Source of the DNA: Bordetella parapertussis
GTDB lineage: Bacteria > Pseudomonadota > Gammaproteobacteria > Burkholderiales > Burkholderiaceae_A
Reading direction: 5' to 3'
Assembly: GCA_945862985.1 (NCBI GenBank)
Contig: CAMAZF010000016.1
Location: 1-46,080 of the forward strand
Length of the DNA stretch: 46,080 bases
A program made the translations under genes and the position numbers. Positions 1 to 8,472 of this stretch are shown here, piece by piece. How positions within the stretch are numbered: the first letter of the stretch is position 1; each line of letters opens with the position of its first letter. The notes below the pieces were generated by a model. That model had not been told where the DNA came from, did no database searches, and saw only the letters and a list, made by a program, of their open reading frames with translations.

Positions 1-1154
1 ATCTGCGCATCTAAATGAGGAACCGGTGAGAGCACATAAAACGAGTCACAGCCCTTCGGTGCGAGTGAAGGGTCCGTCGCTGTGGGTCGATGGAGATAGA
101 GGCTGAAGTCTTCGGCTAAGACCTTGCGATCAAAGATGTCTCTGAGCAACTCCTCGTAGCGCGGCCCCATGAGGATCATGTGATGTGGAATGTCCGCATA
201 CTGCCGTCGGGTCCCGAAGTACCAGACCATCAGGCTCATGGAGTAATGGGCGCGACGTACCTTTCGATTGGTCCAGGTGCGGCGAGGGTGCTCAGAAAGT
301 AATTCTTGATAGGTGGTGGCGGCATCTGCATTAGAGACCACCAGGTCTGCAGTGATGAAGGCCCCGTCACGAAGACGGACTCCCGTGACGTGCCCGTCCT
401 GAGTTTCAATCTGAGTGACATCTGAGTGATAGCGGATCTGGCCGCCGTGGCGCTCAAACAGCGCAGCCATCTCTCGCACAATCGCGCCCGTTCCGCCCAT
501 CGCCGAGTGGACTCCGAAGCGCCGCTCGAGCGCAGCGATGAGGCTGTAGACACAGGTGACCGTGAGTGGGTTTCCCCCGATGAGCAGGGGATGAAAGCTA
601 AAGACTTGTCTCAGCTTCTCGCTAGAAAAGTGGCGACAAGCCATGGCGTAGATGCTCTCCCACGCGCGCATGCGCACCATGGAAGGGATTGCAGCCAGAA
701 GCTCCGAGAATCGGTTGAAGGGGACTGTGCCGAGATCCTCATACCCCAGGGCATAGCATCGCTCGGCTTCGAGCATGAATCGGTCATAGCCTGGCAGATC
801 ACTGGGGCAGACCCGCTGGATCTCCTGCTTCATTCTCACGCTGTCGCCAAAGTAGTCAAAGTGACTGCCGTCTGCGAATCGAATGCGGTAGTACGGGTCC
901 ATGAGACGCAAGTCCACATAGTCCTCGAACCGCTCGCCGCAGAGCGCCCAGAGCTCTTGCAGAAGAAAGGGCGCAGTGATGATGGTGGGCCCCATGTCGA
1001 AGGTGTAGCCCCCGTCTCGAATGACGCAGGCTCGTCCACCCGGCTGCTCGAGACGCTCTAGGACCGTCACGGCATAGCCCTTCTTTCGAAGCCGTATCGC
1101 AGCGGCTAGGCCCCCCACCCCACTCCCAATCACCACCGCAGTGGGTGTCAACAT
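1..1154 (-). CDS. crtI: Phytoene desaturase CrtI (C-terminus cut by window edge)
   Basis: FAD-dependent carotenoid desaturase that introduces double bonds into phytoene; it acts at the membrane in carotenoid synthesis. Reading the minus strand from the ATG at 1154 gives an open frame of 384 codons running off the window. Residues 8-19 carry the dinucleotide-binding motif VIGSGVGGLAAA, followed by an E at the end of the second strand (VLER) and GGRA, as in the CrtI/amine-oxidase superfamily. Further conserved CrtI-like stretches are DMGPTIITAP and YVLSPVPHL close to the visible end. Roughly the last 120-130 residues of a typical 500-residue CrtI lie outside. A GGGAGGG ribosome-binding site precedes the start. 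It diverges from bchG with 69 bases between them. CrtD-type desaturases belong to the same superfamily, but PVPHL and the N-terminus favour CrtI. Confidence 0.88.
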   Translation of the reverse strand, partial: MLTPTAVVIGSGVGGLAAAIRLRKKGYAVTVLERLEQPGGRACVIRDGGYTFDMGPTIITAPFLLQELWALCGERFEDYVDLRLMDPYYRIRFADGSHFDYFGDSVRMKQEIQRVCPSDLPGYDRFMLEAERCYALGYEDLGTVPFNRFSELLAAIPSMVRMRAWESIYAMACRHFSSEKLRQVFSFHPLLIGGNPLTVTCVYSLIAALERRFGVHSAMGGTGAIVREMAALFERHGGQIRYHSDVTQIETQDGHVTGVRLRDGAFITADLVVSNADAATTYQELLSEHPRRTWTNRKVRRAHYSMSLMVWYFGTRRQYADIPHHMILMGPRYEELLRDIFDRKVLAEDFSLYLHRPTATDPSLAPKGCDSFYVLSPVPHLDAQ

Positions 1155-1223
1155 TTGAGCCCTCCCAGACAGAAACTGTAAATTGCAGTTGACGCTTCAT
1201 TTTGTCAAGCAGAGAATCGGGGC
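1155..1223. promoter_or_regulatory. Divergent crtI-bchG control region with PpsR-like site
   Basis: This 69-base interval separates divergent crtI and bchG. TGTAAATTGCAGTTGACG at 1177-1194 fits TGT-N12-ACA in five of six fixed positions. A weaker TTT-N12-ACA lies at 1154-1171. On the minus strand a perfect -35 TTGACA (1203-1208) faces crtI with only a poor -10. On the plus strand TTGACG (1190-1195) could serve bchG. TTGAC-N10-GTCAA at 1190-1208 is an inverted repeat. PpsR/CrtJ control of crt and bch promoters is established in purple bacteria; its use here is inferred from the imperfect match. Confidence 0.45.
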
Positions 1224-2117
1224 ATGTCCCTCGTGCGCACGCGACTGCTGGCGGTGACGGAGCTCTTCAAGCCCATCACCTGGTTTCCACCCATGTGGGC
1301 ATTCGCCTGTGGCGTGGTCGCCTCTGGGGTGTCGTTGTCTGAGCAGTGGCTCCTCATCGGCGTGGGCATCCTTCTGGCCGGCCCCATGGTCTGCGCCACC
1401 AGCCAGGCGATCAACGACTGGTTTGATCGTCATGTCGATGCCATCAATGAGCCCCAGAGACCCATTCCATCAGGGCGCATCCCGGGACGCTGGGGTCTTT
1501 ACATTGCAGTGATCTGGAGCCTGGTATCCCTTGCCGTGGCCACTGCACTCGGCCCCTGGGGCTTTGCAGCCGCGTTCGTTGGGCTTCTTTTGGCCTGGGG
1601 CTATAGCATGCCGCCCGTCCGATTCAAACAGAACGGCTGGATTGGCAACCTTGCTTGCGGTGTCTCTTACGAGGGACTCGCGTGGATGACTGGCGCCGCG
1701 GTGATGGCGGGAGGAGCCATGCCCGAGTCTCGGTCACTCGTGTTGGCCTTCCTCTACAGCCTTGGCGCTCACGGCATCATGACTCTCAATGACTTCAAGT
1801 CGATGGAAGGCGACCGCGTCATGGGCGTGCGCTCCCTACCGGTCCAACTGGGCGCACGAGGCGCTGCACTGACCGCCTGCCTCACGATGGCCTTTCCGCA
1901 AGTCGGTGTCATTGCGCTTCTGGTCTGGTGGGGTGCGCCCCTCTCCGCCTTGAGTGTCTTTGGTCTGCTGCTCGGCCAGGCTTGGCTCATGCGGGGCTTT
2001 CTCGCGGATCCTATGGCCCAGGCCCGCTTCTATAGTGGATTTGGCGTGCCGCTCTTTGTCGCCGGCATGATGGTGAGCGCATTCGCCCTCCGCCACCTCT
2101 CGGGCATCCAGACATGA
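1224..2117 (+). CDS. bchG: Bacteriochlorophyll synthase BchG
   Basis: UbiA-family polytopic prenyltransferase that esterifies bacteriochlorophyllide a with geranylgeranyl or phytyl diphosphate, a late step of bacteriochlorophyll synthesis in the membrane. The 297-residue length fits the family. The first Asp-rich motif NDWFDRHVD lies at residues 64-72, followed by NEPQRPIPSG, which is characteristic of (bacterio)chlorophyll synthases. The second, NDFKSMEGD, is at 189-197, followed by a G-V-R-S-L-P-V box. About eight or nine hydrophobic segments are visible. The ATG at 1224 follows a GGGG ribosome-binding site. The stop overlaps the next start as ATGA, so it is translationally coupled to the PucC-type gene. 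The order bchG-pucC-like-bchP is common in purple bacteria. Confidence 0.95.
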   Translation: MSLVRTRLLAVTELFKPITWFPPMWAFACGVVASGVSLSEQWLLIGVGILLAGPMVCATSQAINDWFDRHVDAINEPQRPIPSGRIPGRWGLYIAVIWSLVSLAVATALGPWGFAAAFVGLLLAWGYSMPPVRFKQNGWIGNLACGVSYEGLAWMTGAAVMAGGAMPESRSLVLAFLYSLGAHGIMTLNDFKSMEGDRVMGVRSLPVQLGARGAALTACLTMAFPQVGVIALLVWWGAPLSALSVFGLLLGQAWLMRGFLADPMAQARFYSGFGVPLFVAGMMVSAFALRHLSGIQT

Positions 2118-3484
2118 ACCCATCCAATCCCCACCTCACTTGGTTTGGGATTGCTCGTATCGGCATGGTCCAGGCGAGCATTGGCGCAGTGGTGGTCTTG
2201 GCCACCTCCACCCTCAATCGAGTCTTGGTCGTCGAACTTGGCCTTGCTGCCCTCCTTCCCGGCATTCTGGTGGCCATGCACTACCTCGTACAGATGCTGC
2301 GGCCTCGCATGGGTTTTGGCTCGGATCAGGCTGGGCGATGTACGCCCTTTATTCGAGGGGGCATGATCGTTCTGGCCTTCGGTGGTCTCCTCGCAACCTG
2401 GGCCACCACTCAACTGACTGAGCCCGGATCGCTCGGATACGTCGCCCTCTTCTCGGGCTTCGTCATGATTGGGCTTGGCGTCAGTGCCTGCGGAACCGCC
2501 TTGCTCACCCTCTTGGCCAAACAGGTTCACCCCACTCGTCGAGCAGGGGCCGCCACCCTGGTCTGGATCATGATGATCGCGGGCTTTGCGACCACGGCTG
2601 GAATCGCCGGACACCTGCTGGAACCCTTCAGCATGGAGCGTCTCCTCCATGTCAGTGCAGGTGTCACGCTCCTCGCCGTGGCCATCACCTTGGTCATGAC
2701 GGTACGCCTCGAACGCGCGACGCCCCCGCTTGATCCAGCCAACACGAAGCCGAGCGAAGTGGAGACATCATTCCTTGCGGCGCTTCGATCCGTCATTCGC
2801 GAGCCTCAAGCGTGGCAGTTCACCTTGTTTGTCTTTGTCTCCATGCTGGCCTTTAGCACCCAAGATCTGATTCTGGAACCTTTTGCTGGTGAGGTCTTTG
2901 GGCTCTCCCCCGGAGCGTCGACTCAGCTCTCGGGCATGCAGCATGCAGGCGTCTTGGTTGGGATGCTGCTTGTTGCGGCGGTTGGCTCCGTCCCTCGTCT
3001 TCGCCAGAGCCCCATCGGCTCTCTCAAGCGCTGGACCATGGGGGGGTGTCTCCTCTCTGGCCTCGCTTTGCTCGGCCTTGCGGCAGCTGGCTTGTTCGAG
3101 CAGCGAGACTGGCCGCTCATTCCCAACATCATGCTTTTGGGGGTTGCCAATGGCGCGTTCTCGATCGCGGCCATTGCATCGATGATGCGCCTCGCCGGCG
3201 AGGGGCAGGCACGCAGGGAGGGCACACGCATGGGGCTCTTTGGTGCGGCCCAGGCCATCGCCTTTGCGCTGGGCGGTCTCCTGGGGACTGGTCTGGCCGA
3301 TCTGGCGCGTGGCCTCATGGATTCCACCAGTCAGGCTTATGGCGTGGTTTTTCTGCTCGAGGCCGCACTCTTTGTCTTGGCAGCCCAACTGGGCGCAAAG
3401 GTGTCGGAGTCCCAGACCTCACACCCCCCTCGTCCTATCCATTCCTCACCAGAAAGAGAGGCCCTTCATGCATCAGCCCTTTGA
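2114..3484 (+). CDS. PucC-family MFS protein (Bch2/LhaA type)
   Basis: A 456-residue, twelve-helix major-facilitator protein of the PucC/LhaA/Bch2 family. These proteins are linked to light-harvesting assembly or bacteriochlorophyll delivery in the cytoplasmic membrane. Recognition rests on the N-terminus (LTWFGIARIGMVQASIGAVV), the conserved LNRVLVVELGLAALLPG stretch, the loop R-P-R-M-G-F-G-S-D, and its place between bchG and bchP, where purple bacteria carry the orf428/bch2 paralog. It starts inside the bchG stop (ATGA) and its end overlaps bchP by 17 bases. The paralogs LhaA (next to puhA) and PucC cannot be told apart by eye, so position is the main reason for calling it Bch2-like. Its transported substrate is not established. 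Confidence 0.88.
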   Translation: MNPSNPHLTWFGIARIGMVQASIGAVVVLATSTLNRVLVVELGLAALLPGILVAMHYLVQMLRPRMGFGSDQAGRCTPFIRGGMIVLAFGGLLATWATTQLTEPGSLGYVALFSGFVMIGLGVSACGTALLTLLAKQVHPTRRAGAATLVWIMMIAGFATTAGIAGHLLEPFSMERLLHVSAGVTLLAVAITLVMTVRLERATPPLDPANTKPSEVETSFLAALRSVIREPQAWQFTLFVFVSMLAFSTQDLILEPFAGEVFGLSPGASTQLSGMQHAGVLVGMLLVAAVGSVPRLRQSPIGSLKRWTMGGCLLSGLALLGLAAAGLFEQRDWPLIPNIMLLGVANGAFSIAAIASMMRLAGEGQARREGTRMGLFGAAQAIAFALGGLLGTGLADLARGLMDSTSQAYGVVFLLEAALFVLAAQLGAKVSESQTSHPPRPIHSSPEREALHASAL

Positions 3485-4679
3485 TGCCGTCGTCGTTGGC
3501 GGTGGCCCCTCTGGATCAACGGCGGCGTACCTCCTGGCACAGGCTGGTTGGCGGGTCGCACTCATTGATCTGGGCGGCCGTATCAAGCCCTGCGGGGGTG
3601 CTGTCCCTCCTCGACTGATTCGCGATTACCAGATTCCTGACCACTTACTGGTGGCGCGCATCCGATGCGCGCGGATGATCTCTCCCACCCAAAAGCAAGT
3701 CGACATCCCGATTGAGGATGGATTTGTCGGCATGGTGAACCGAGAGGACTTTGATGAATGGCTTCGGTCCAGAGCTGCAGGGGCGGGCGCTACTCGCCTC
3801 ACAGGTCTCTGTGAACAGGTCGATGCCATGGGGCCAGATGGCTTCTCCCGCATTCAGGTCCTACTCAAAGATGAGGATCACAAGCATGGGCCAGAGCTCA
3901 TCACGCTCAAGGCACGGATGGTGATTGGCGCCGACGGGGCTCGATCTCGCGTCGCGGCCCAGCGCATCCCGCGCGCGGGTGAGGGCAAGACCGTGTTCGC
4001 ATATCACGAGATTCTCAGAGCGCCTGCACGAGAGGCCGCTCCCGCTGTGGGCTACGACCCCGATCGATGCGACGTCTACTATGACGGACGATTCTCTCCA
4101 GATTTTTATGGATGGATGTTTCCGCACGGCGATTGCCTGAGCATTGGGACCGGCAGTATGGACAAGGGATTCTCGTTGCGTTCGGCGACCCAGGCACTGC
4201 GTAAGGAGGCCCGGCTCGACCATCTTGACCTGGTGCGTCGAGAAGGAGCCCCGATTCCCCTCAAGCCCCTGCCTGTCTGGGACGACGGACGCAATGTCGT
4301 TCTCGCCGGAGATGCGGCTGGCGTGGTTGCGCCCGCGTCGGGTGAGGGCATTTATTACGCCATGCTCGGTGGGGAGCTTGCAGCGAAGGCTGGCGAAGCC
4401 TTTCTCAGAACCGGGCAGCCCGCCTCACTCAAACTGGCTCGACAGGCCTTCATGAAGGACCACGGTCGAATCTTTTTCGTGCTGGGCCTCTTGCAGCGCT
4501 TCTGGTACGGAAACGACAAGCGAAGAGAGCAATTCGTTAAAATCTGTCGCGATGAAGATGTTCAGAAAATCACCTTCGATGCGTACATGAACAAGCGAAT
4601 GGTCCGACGCAAGCCTATGGCTCACCTCCGAATTCTCGCCAAAGACATCGCGCATCTGCTGGGCCTGGCCAAGGCGTGA
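3468..4679 (+). CDS. bchP: Geranylgeranyl reductase BchP
   Basis: Flavoprotein that reduces the geranylgeranyl tail of bacteriochlorophyll (or its diphosphate) to phytyl. The protein has 403 residues from the ATG at 3468, which has GAGAGG seven bases upstream; the frame is open much further upstream but only as a shadow of the preceding gene. GGGPSG at residues 11-16 is the FAD Rossmann motif. CGGAVPPRL near residue 45 is the family signature, GADGARSRVA follows in the middle, and GDAAGVVAPASGEG near residue 280 is the second FAD motif. It overlaps the upstream PucC-type gene by 17 bases and tspO by four, and so is part of the bchG operon. Confidence 0.95.
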   Translation: MHQPFDAVVVGGGPSGSTAAYLLAQAGWRVALIDLGGRIKPCGGAVPPRLIRDYQIPDHLLVARIRCARMISPTQKQVDIPIEDGFVGMVNREDFDEWLRSRAAGAGATRLTGLCEQVDAMGPDGFSRIQVLLKDEDHKHGPELITLKARMVIGADGARSRVAAQRIPRAGEGKTVFAYHEILRAPAREAAPAVGYDPDRCDVYYDGRFSPDFYGWMFPHGDCLSIGTGSMDKGFSLRSATQALRKEARLDHLDLVRREGAPIPLKPLPVWDDGRNVVLAGDAAGVVAPASGEGIYYAMLGGELAAKAGEAFLRTGQPASLKLARQAFMKDHGRIFFVLGLLQRFWYGNDKRREQFVKICRDEDVQKITFDAYMNKRMVRRKPMAHLRILAKDIAHLLGLAKA

Positions 4680-5140
4680 AGCGCGACGCCGTCGTTGCAG
4701 CACTGGTTGCCTTGGGTGTCGCCAGTGCAGGGGGGTCTTTGACCGTACTCGATGATTGGTACTTCAGTCTGGTGCAGCCCTCCTTTAAACCACCCGACTG
4801 GGTGTTCGGCCCTGCATGGACGACGCTCTTCTGCTTAACAGCATGGTCCAGCGTGGTGGCGTGGCGGGCAGCGCTCACCGATGCCGCTCGTCGATGGGTC
4901 TTGGTTGGGTTCGGGCTCTACTATCTGCTCAACATCGGCTGGAGCGCACTCTACTTCTATCTACAGCAGCCAGCGCTTGCGCTCGTGGAGGTGGTGCTGC
5001 TCTGGCTCTCGGTCGGGCTCTTGGTGGTCAGGCTACGCATCCTCTCGGTGAAGGCGTCATGGCTCATGGCCCCCACCTGGGCCTGGATCAGTTTTGCCGG
5101 TGTGCTCAATGCTGCCACCGTGATGCTCAATCCCGCCTAA
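4676..5140 (+). CDS. tspO: TspO/CrtK tryptophan-rich sensory protein
   Basis: A 154-residue five-helix membrane protein of the TspO/MBR (CrtK) family. Family members bind porphyrins and, in Rhodobacter, dampen photosynthesis gene expression under oxygen. Visible signatures are the P-x-F-x-P-P-D-W-V-F-G-P-A-W motif near residues 34-47, aromatic-rich helices with many Trp residues, and the conserved LNIGWSALYFYLQ helix. GTG at 4676 overlaps the bchP stop (GTGA), so translation is probably coupled. Several families of phototrophs carry tspO among carotenoid genes; here it closes the bchG-pucC-bchP unit. Whether it senses tetrapyrroles in this organism is inference from the family. Confidence 0.92.
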   Translation: MKRDAVVAALVALGVASAGGSLTVLDDWYFSLVQPSFKPPDWVFGPAWTTLFCLTAWSSVVAWRAALTDAARRWVLVGFGLYYLLNIGWSALYFYLQQPALALVEVVLLWLSVGLLVVRLRILSVKASWLMAPTWAWISFAGVLNAATVMLNPA

Positions 5141-5163
5141 GTTAACGTTCCCATCAGCATGAG

Positions 5164-5194
5164 AAAAGCACCACCTTGGAAACCAAGGTGGTGC
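5164..5194 (-). terminator. Strong hairpin terminator of the puf operon
   Basis: A perfect 12-base-pair stem (GCACCACCTTGG / CCAAGGTGGTGC, 5168-5179 with 5183-5194) has a three-base loop. On the minus strand it is followed directly by TTTTC, giving an intrinsic terminator for transcription arriving from pufC. On the plus strand no T-run follows the stem, so it would act poorly on the tspO transcript. It lies in the 131-base gap between the convergent tspO and pufC. Confidence 0.85.
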
Positions 5195-5197
5195 AAA

Positions 5198-5228
5198 GTG
5201 GCCTCTGACCAGGGAGAGTTGAGGCCAC
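5198..5228 (-). other. Second stem-loop after pufC
   Basis: GTGGCCTC (5198-5205) and GAGGCCAC (5221-5228) form an eight-base-pair stem with a 15-base loop. It lies between the pufC stop and the main terminator. On the minus strand it is followed by TTTG. It may help terminate transcription or protect the 3' end of the puf mRNA. Confidence 0.6.
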
Positions 5229-5271
5229 CACGCTTCCGGAGAGGAGGCGAGTTGTTGTTCTGTTGCGTCGG

Positions 5272-6303
5272 CTACTGCTTGGCGACGACGGCTTTCTTGC
5301 CTGCGAGCTCAGGGAAACTGGTGAGCATGCTGGTTCCGTAGAGCGGCTTATTCACCCCGTTATGGCAAGTGGCGCAGTTGATCTTGCTGATGTCGCCGGT
5401 GGGTCCGAGTTGATTGGCAGGCTGGATGGCTGTCAGCGGGACGACCCAGGTGTTGTTGAGGTCACGAACCATCCGAATGCCATGCCACGCCGTCAATCGG
5501 GCCGGGGTGCTTTGCTCCCACTCGGCCATGGCGCGAGTGTTGTGACAGTAGGTACAGTTCACACCCAGGCCCTCGCTCATATGAATCATGAGGGAGTGCG
5601 TCCACTCGGTCTGCTTGATGGACTGTCGATTCCCGGTCGGAAGTGCGGTGGTTCCGGCCATACGAATCTCTTTGCTCTCGAGCAAGTATGGGGTGAACGC
5701 ATCGTAAGGTAAGGACGTGTTGCCATTGGCCTCGACCCCTGCCCGGTTCTGGCCGTTGTCATTCCCAAGCAGGCGTCCCGCGACTTTTACGTCAGGCGCT
5801 GAAAACCACCGCTTTTCCGGCACATTGTTGCCTCGGTGACAGGTGTAGCAGGTCACGCCGGTATTGCCCACGTGATTGGTCCACTGACTGTTAATGGCCA
5901 GGGTCATCTCGGTCATTTTGCGCGCAGTGACTTTGGTGTAAAGGCTGTCATCGGCAAAGTTCTCAAGGTTGTGGCAGTAGGCACATCCCTGCTCTGGTGC
6001 GACCCAGAGGGTCATGGCTGCCATGAGGTTATTGAACTGAGCCTCTGACAGGTCTCCCAATACCTTCACGTTCTTGTACAGGTTCCGAGCCTTTGGGCCG
6101 TTAGGATCGGCCGGCGGGAACGCCTCGGGCGCCTGATTGGCGGCAGCCAGCTGAGCTTGAGTGCGCTTGTTCTTGACCTGCTCCATGCCGACGCCGCGAT
6201 AGCCGATCTGGTCCACATCCATGGGTGGACGCTCACAGCCAGAGAGCAACAGGCTCACACCCACGGCAAGTCCAGCCAGGATTCCGATTCGAGTCGTTTT
6301 CAT
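5272..6303 (-). CDS. pufC: Photosynthetic reaction centre tetraheme cytochrome c subunit
   Basis: Periplasmic electron donor to the photo-oxidised special pair. The 343-residue protein has four CxxCH heme motifs: CAYCH near residue 106, CYTCH near 151, CTYCH near 249 and CATCH near 309, in the two-plus-two arrangement of PufC. The N-terminus is a signal peptide ending in a lipobox (LLLSGC, Cys23), so it is probably a membrane-anchored lipoprotein. The ATG at 6303 has AAGGA seven bases upstream; the open frame continues further upstream without support. It follows pufM by ten bases and is the last gene of the superoperon, with a terminator about 80 bases after its stop. Confidence 0.96.
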   Translation of the reverse strand: MKTTRIGILAGLAVGVSLLLSGCERPPMDVDQIGYRGVGMEQVKNKRTQAQLAAANQAPEAFPPADPNGPKARNLYKNVKVLGDLSEAQFNNLMAAMTLWVAPEQGCAYCHNLENFADDSLYTKVTARKMTEMTLAINSQWTNHVGNTGVTCYTCHRGNNVPEKRWFSAPDVKVAGRLLGNDNGQNRAGVEANGNTSLPYDAFTPYLLESKEIRMAGTTALPTGNRQSIKQTEWTHSLMIHMSEGLGVNCTYCHNTRAMAEWEQSTPARLTAWHGIRMVRDLNNTWVVPLTAIQPANQLGPTGDISKINCATCHNGVNKPLYGTSMLTSFPELAGKKAVVAKQ

Positions 6304-6313
6304 GAGGATTTCC

Positions 6314-7336
6314 TTATTGAGCTGGGGCAGCGGGGGCTGCAGCGGCCGCTGCGGGAGCAGCCACTGCTGCATCGGTGTAGGGGCTAACGACCGGATCCCA
6401 GATGGATGGGTAGCTGGGTGCAACTCCATGCTTCACTGCCCAGAGATACCAGTTGTCGACGACGGTGCCTGTGAGCAGGATGCCAATGCCCCCAGTGATG
6501 CAGGTGAGCACAGCAAACCACCAAGCCCAACGGTGAATCGACTCCATGGTTGCATTAAAGCCCATGGTCCAACGCCAGAAGAGGGCAGCACGCTCGGATG
6601 CAGTTCCACGGTCCACAATCTGTTCGATCTCGCGCTCACCTCCGTAGCGGCCGACCGCCAGAATGGTCGCACCGTGCATCGCGAACAACAGAACCGACCC
6701 ATAGAGAAAGGCGATCGAGAGCATGTGGAACGGGTTGTAGAACAGGTTGCCATACCGCAGTGAAAAGGCCGTGGTCCAGTCGAGGTGCGAGAAGATGCCA
6801 AAGGGCACAGCCTCACCCCAGCTGCCCATGAGCACTGGACGGAAGAATCCCAGCACCAGATAGAGCCAGATGGCTGCGGCGAAGGCCCAGGCCACATGTG
6901 TGCCCATTTTGAGTTGTACCGCTAAGCGATAGGTTCGCGCCCACCAGAGCAGGATGGAGATGGTGATGAAGAACCCGGAGAAGAGCCACCATCCACCCTG
7001 ATTCAAGGGGGGAATGCTCAGTCCATAAGCTGGGGGTGGTGGATCGACGGAGAGCCAGAAGAGCTGCTTGATGAACTCAATCGGGCTGTAGTTCACCTGA
7101 ACCAGATAGTTCCAGCCAATGGCAGTGAAGCCGATCACGAAAAAGAAGATCGAGGCCACACCCAGGAAGCCGAGATAGAAGGGACCAATCTGGGCGTTGC
7201 CAATGCGACCGAGCAGGTGCACATGCCACGTGGTGGTGCCACGCTCGCGTTGATCGATCTCACGATCTAGGGGAATGCCGAGGTCAGCCGGTCCCTCGAC
7301 CTGAATCTGTGTAAAGAGGTTTTGATATTGGGGCAT
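6314..7336 (-). CDS. pufM: Reaction centre M subunit
   Basis: Five-helix core subunit of the type-II reaction centre that binds bacteriochlorophylls, bacteriopheophytin, QA and the non-heme iron together with PufL. The 340-residue protein shows YNPFHML (special-pair histidine), AMHGAT and SIHRWAWW (iron-ligating histidines) and GEREIEQ (iron-ligating glutamate). The ATG at 7336 is preceded by AAGGA; upstream in-frame codons do not resemble PufM. The C-terminus has an Ala/Pro tail of about 20 residues after the conserved end, a feature of unclear role. It lies between pufL (35 bases) and pufC (10 bases). Confidence 0.97.
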   Translation of the reverse strand: MPQYQNLFTQIQVEGPADLGIPLDREIDQRERGTTTWHVHLLGRIGNAQIGPFYLGFLGVASIFFFVIGFTAIGWNYLVQVNYSPIEFIKQLFWLSVDPPPPAYGLSIPPLNQGGWWLFSGFFITISILLWWARTYRLAVQLKMGTHVAWAFAAAIWLYLVLGFFRPVLMGSWGEAVPFGIFSHLDWTTAFSLRYGNLFYNPFHMLSIAFLYGSVLLFAMHGATILAVGRYGGEREIEQIVDRGTASERAALFWRWTMGFNATMESIHRWAWWFAVLTCITGGIGILLTGTVVDNWYLWAVKHGVAPSYPSIWDPVVSPYTDAAVAAPAAAAAAPAAPAQ

Positions 7337-7371
7337 GATGTTTTTCCTTGAGCCAGTGCGCTGAGGACCGC

Positions 7372-8196
7372 TTAGGACCAGATGGGAAGACGCAGCCACC
7401 ATCCCCACCACTGGGGCCAGCCTTGCGTCCAGAAGGGTCCGCTGATCACAATGCAGACCGCGCTGAAAAAGCCTGCCGCAAGCGCGAGAAACAGACCGAG
7501 ACGGTGAATGCCCAGGGTACCGATCGAGTAGCCAATCGTGTCGCGAAAGAAGGTGTCCTCATACTCAGGTGTCTTGACCGTTTCGCCCCTACCCGGGTTG
7601 GTCGAAGACAGGATGAGCGAACCATGCAGAGCAAGCGCAAACGTGGTGGTGAAAAACAGACTCACCGCGATCATGTGCGCTGGGTTGTAGTGAAAGTGAA
7701 GGAATTGATAACCCACGTTGGAGACCCAGTCCAGGTGACTCAAGATCCCGTAGGGAAACCCGTGGCCCCAGGCCCCGAGTAAGAGTGGCCGGATCACGAC
7801 CAGGGTGACATAGGCGAAGACCGCGACGCTAAAAGCGACCGGAACGTGATAGCCCATACCCAGCTTGCGACAGATCTCCACTTCACGCAGCGCCCAAGAG
7901 CCAAACGCTCCAATGGCACAAACCGTGATGATCTGCCAGAGGCCTCCCTCCGCCAGGGGCGCAAGCCCCAGACCGTATTTCAGATCAGGCGGCGCAATGT
8001 TGATCTGCCAGGGATTCCAGGTGGGGCCTTGCGAGGCGCCCCAGAGAATCAGTGCAGTCCCGAGGAATGCAAAAAAGATGGTGGTGACCCCAAAGAACCC
8101 GACATAAAAGGGCCCAATCCAAAAGTCAAACAAATCACCGCCCAGCAGGGTCCCTCCCCGCACGCGGTACTTGCGTTCAAAGCTCAGCATGGCCAT
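7372..8196 (-). CDS. pufL: Reaction centre L subunit
   Basis: Partner of PufM in the photochemical reaction centre, carrying the active electron-transfer branch and the QB site. The 274-residue protein begins [15 protein letters not shown], the family's conserved start. It contains FHYNPAHM (special-pair histidine), ALALHGS and GTLGIHR (iron-ligating histidines) and five hydrophobic helices. GGAGGA lies seven bases before the ATG at 8196. A 75-base spacer with a hairpin separates it from pufA, as in other puf operons where differential mRNA decay sets the LH1 to reaction centre ratio. Confidence 0.97.
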   Translation of the reverse strand: MAMLSFERKYRVRGGTLLGGDLFDFWIGPFYVGFFGVTTIFFAFLGTALILWGASQGPTWNPWQINIAPPDLKYGLGLAPLAEGGLWQIITVCAIGAFGSWALREVEICRKLGMGYHVPVAFSVAVFAYVTLVVIRPLLLGAWGHGFPYGILSHLDWVSNVGYQFLHFHYNPAHMIAVSLFFTTTFALALHGSLILSSTNPGRGETVKTPEYEDTFFRDTIGYSIGTLGIHRLGLFLALAAGFFSAVCIVISGPFWTQGWPQWWGWWLRLPIWS

Positions 8197-8242
8197 GTCG
8201 ATGTCCTCCGAATTCAGGTGGCAAACCCCACGGGCCCAAGGA

Positions 8243-8265
8243 GGAACCCGCGGTGTTCGCGTTCC
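8243..8265 (-). other. pufA-pufL intercistronic hairpin
   Basis: On the minus strand GGAACGCG and CGCGGGTTCC pair as a five plus three base-pair stem with a two-base bulge and an AACAC loop, just after the pufA stop. A second small stem (GTGG...CCAC) follows toward pufL. In Rhodobacter, hairpins at this place protect the pufBA segment from 3' decay; the same role here is inference. Confidence 0.5.
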
Positions 8266-8271
8266 AACGAT

Positions 8272-8457
8272 TTACTTCTTGGGCATAGATGAGTTCTGAA
8301 CCGCGGCCTTGTACTCGGCCTGGCTCATGCCATCCATCCAGTTGAAGCGTGCGGTGCTCAGCAGAATGAGGTGAATCATTGCTGCCAGACCGAACAAGAA
8401 AACGCCTTGCACCACCATGGCGCGAAGCGGGTCGTAGAGTTTCCAAACTCGCCACAT
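8272..8457 (-). CDS. pufA: LH1 alpha polypeptide
   Basis: Single-helix antenna polypeptide of the core light-harvesting ring around the reaction centre. The 61-residue sequence starts MWRVWKLYDPLRA, typical of LH1 alpha, and has the transmembrane core VFLFGLAAMIHLILLST, with His29 as the bacteriochlorophyll ligand. A polar tail follows (residues 40-61). AGGAG lies eight bases before the ATG at 8457. The gene is unusually separated from pufB by an extra coding sequence. Confidence 0.96.
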   Translation of the reverse strand: MWRVWKLYDPLRAMVVQGVFLFGLAAMIHLILLSTARFNWMDGMSQAEYKAAVQNSSMPKK

Positions 8458-8472
8458 ATCGTTTACTCCTAT

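Noticed and set aside
5168-5194. Terminator acting on tspO (plus strand)
   Set aside because: The stem is symmetrical but no T-run follows on the plus strand, so only the minus-strand role is supported.
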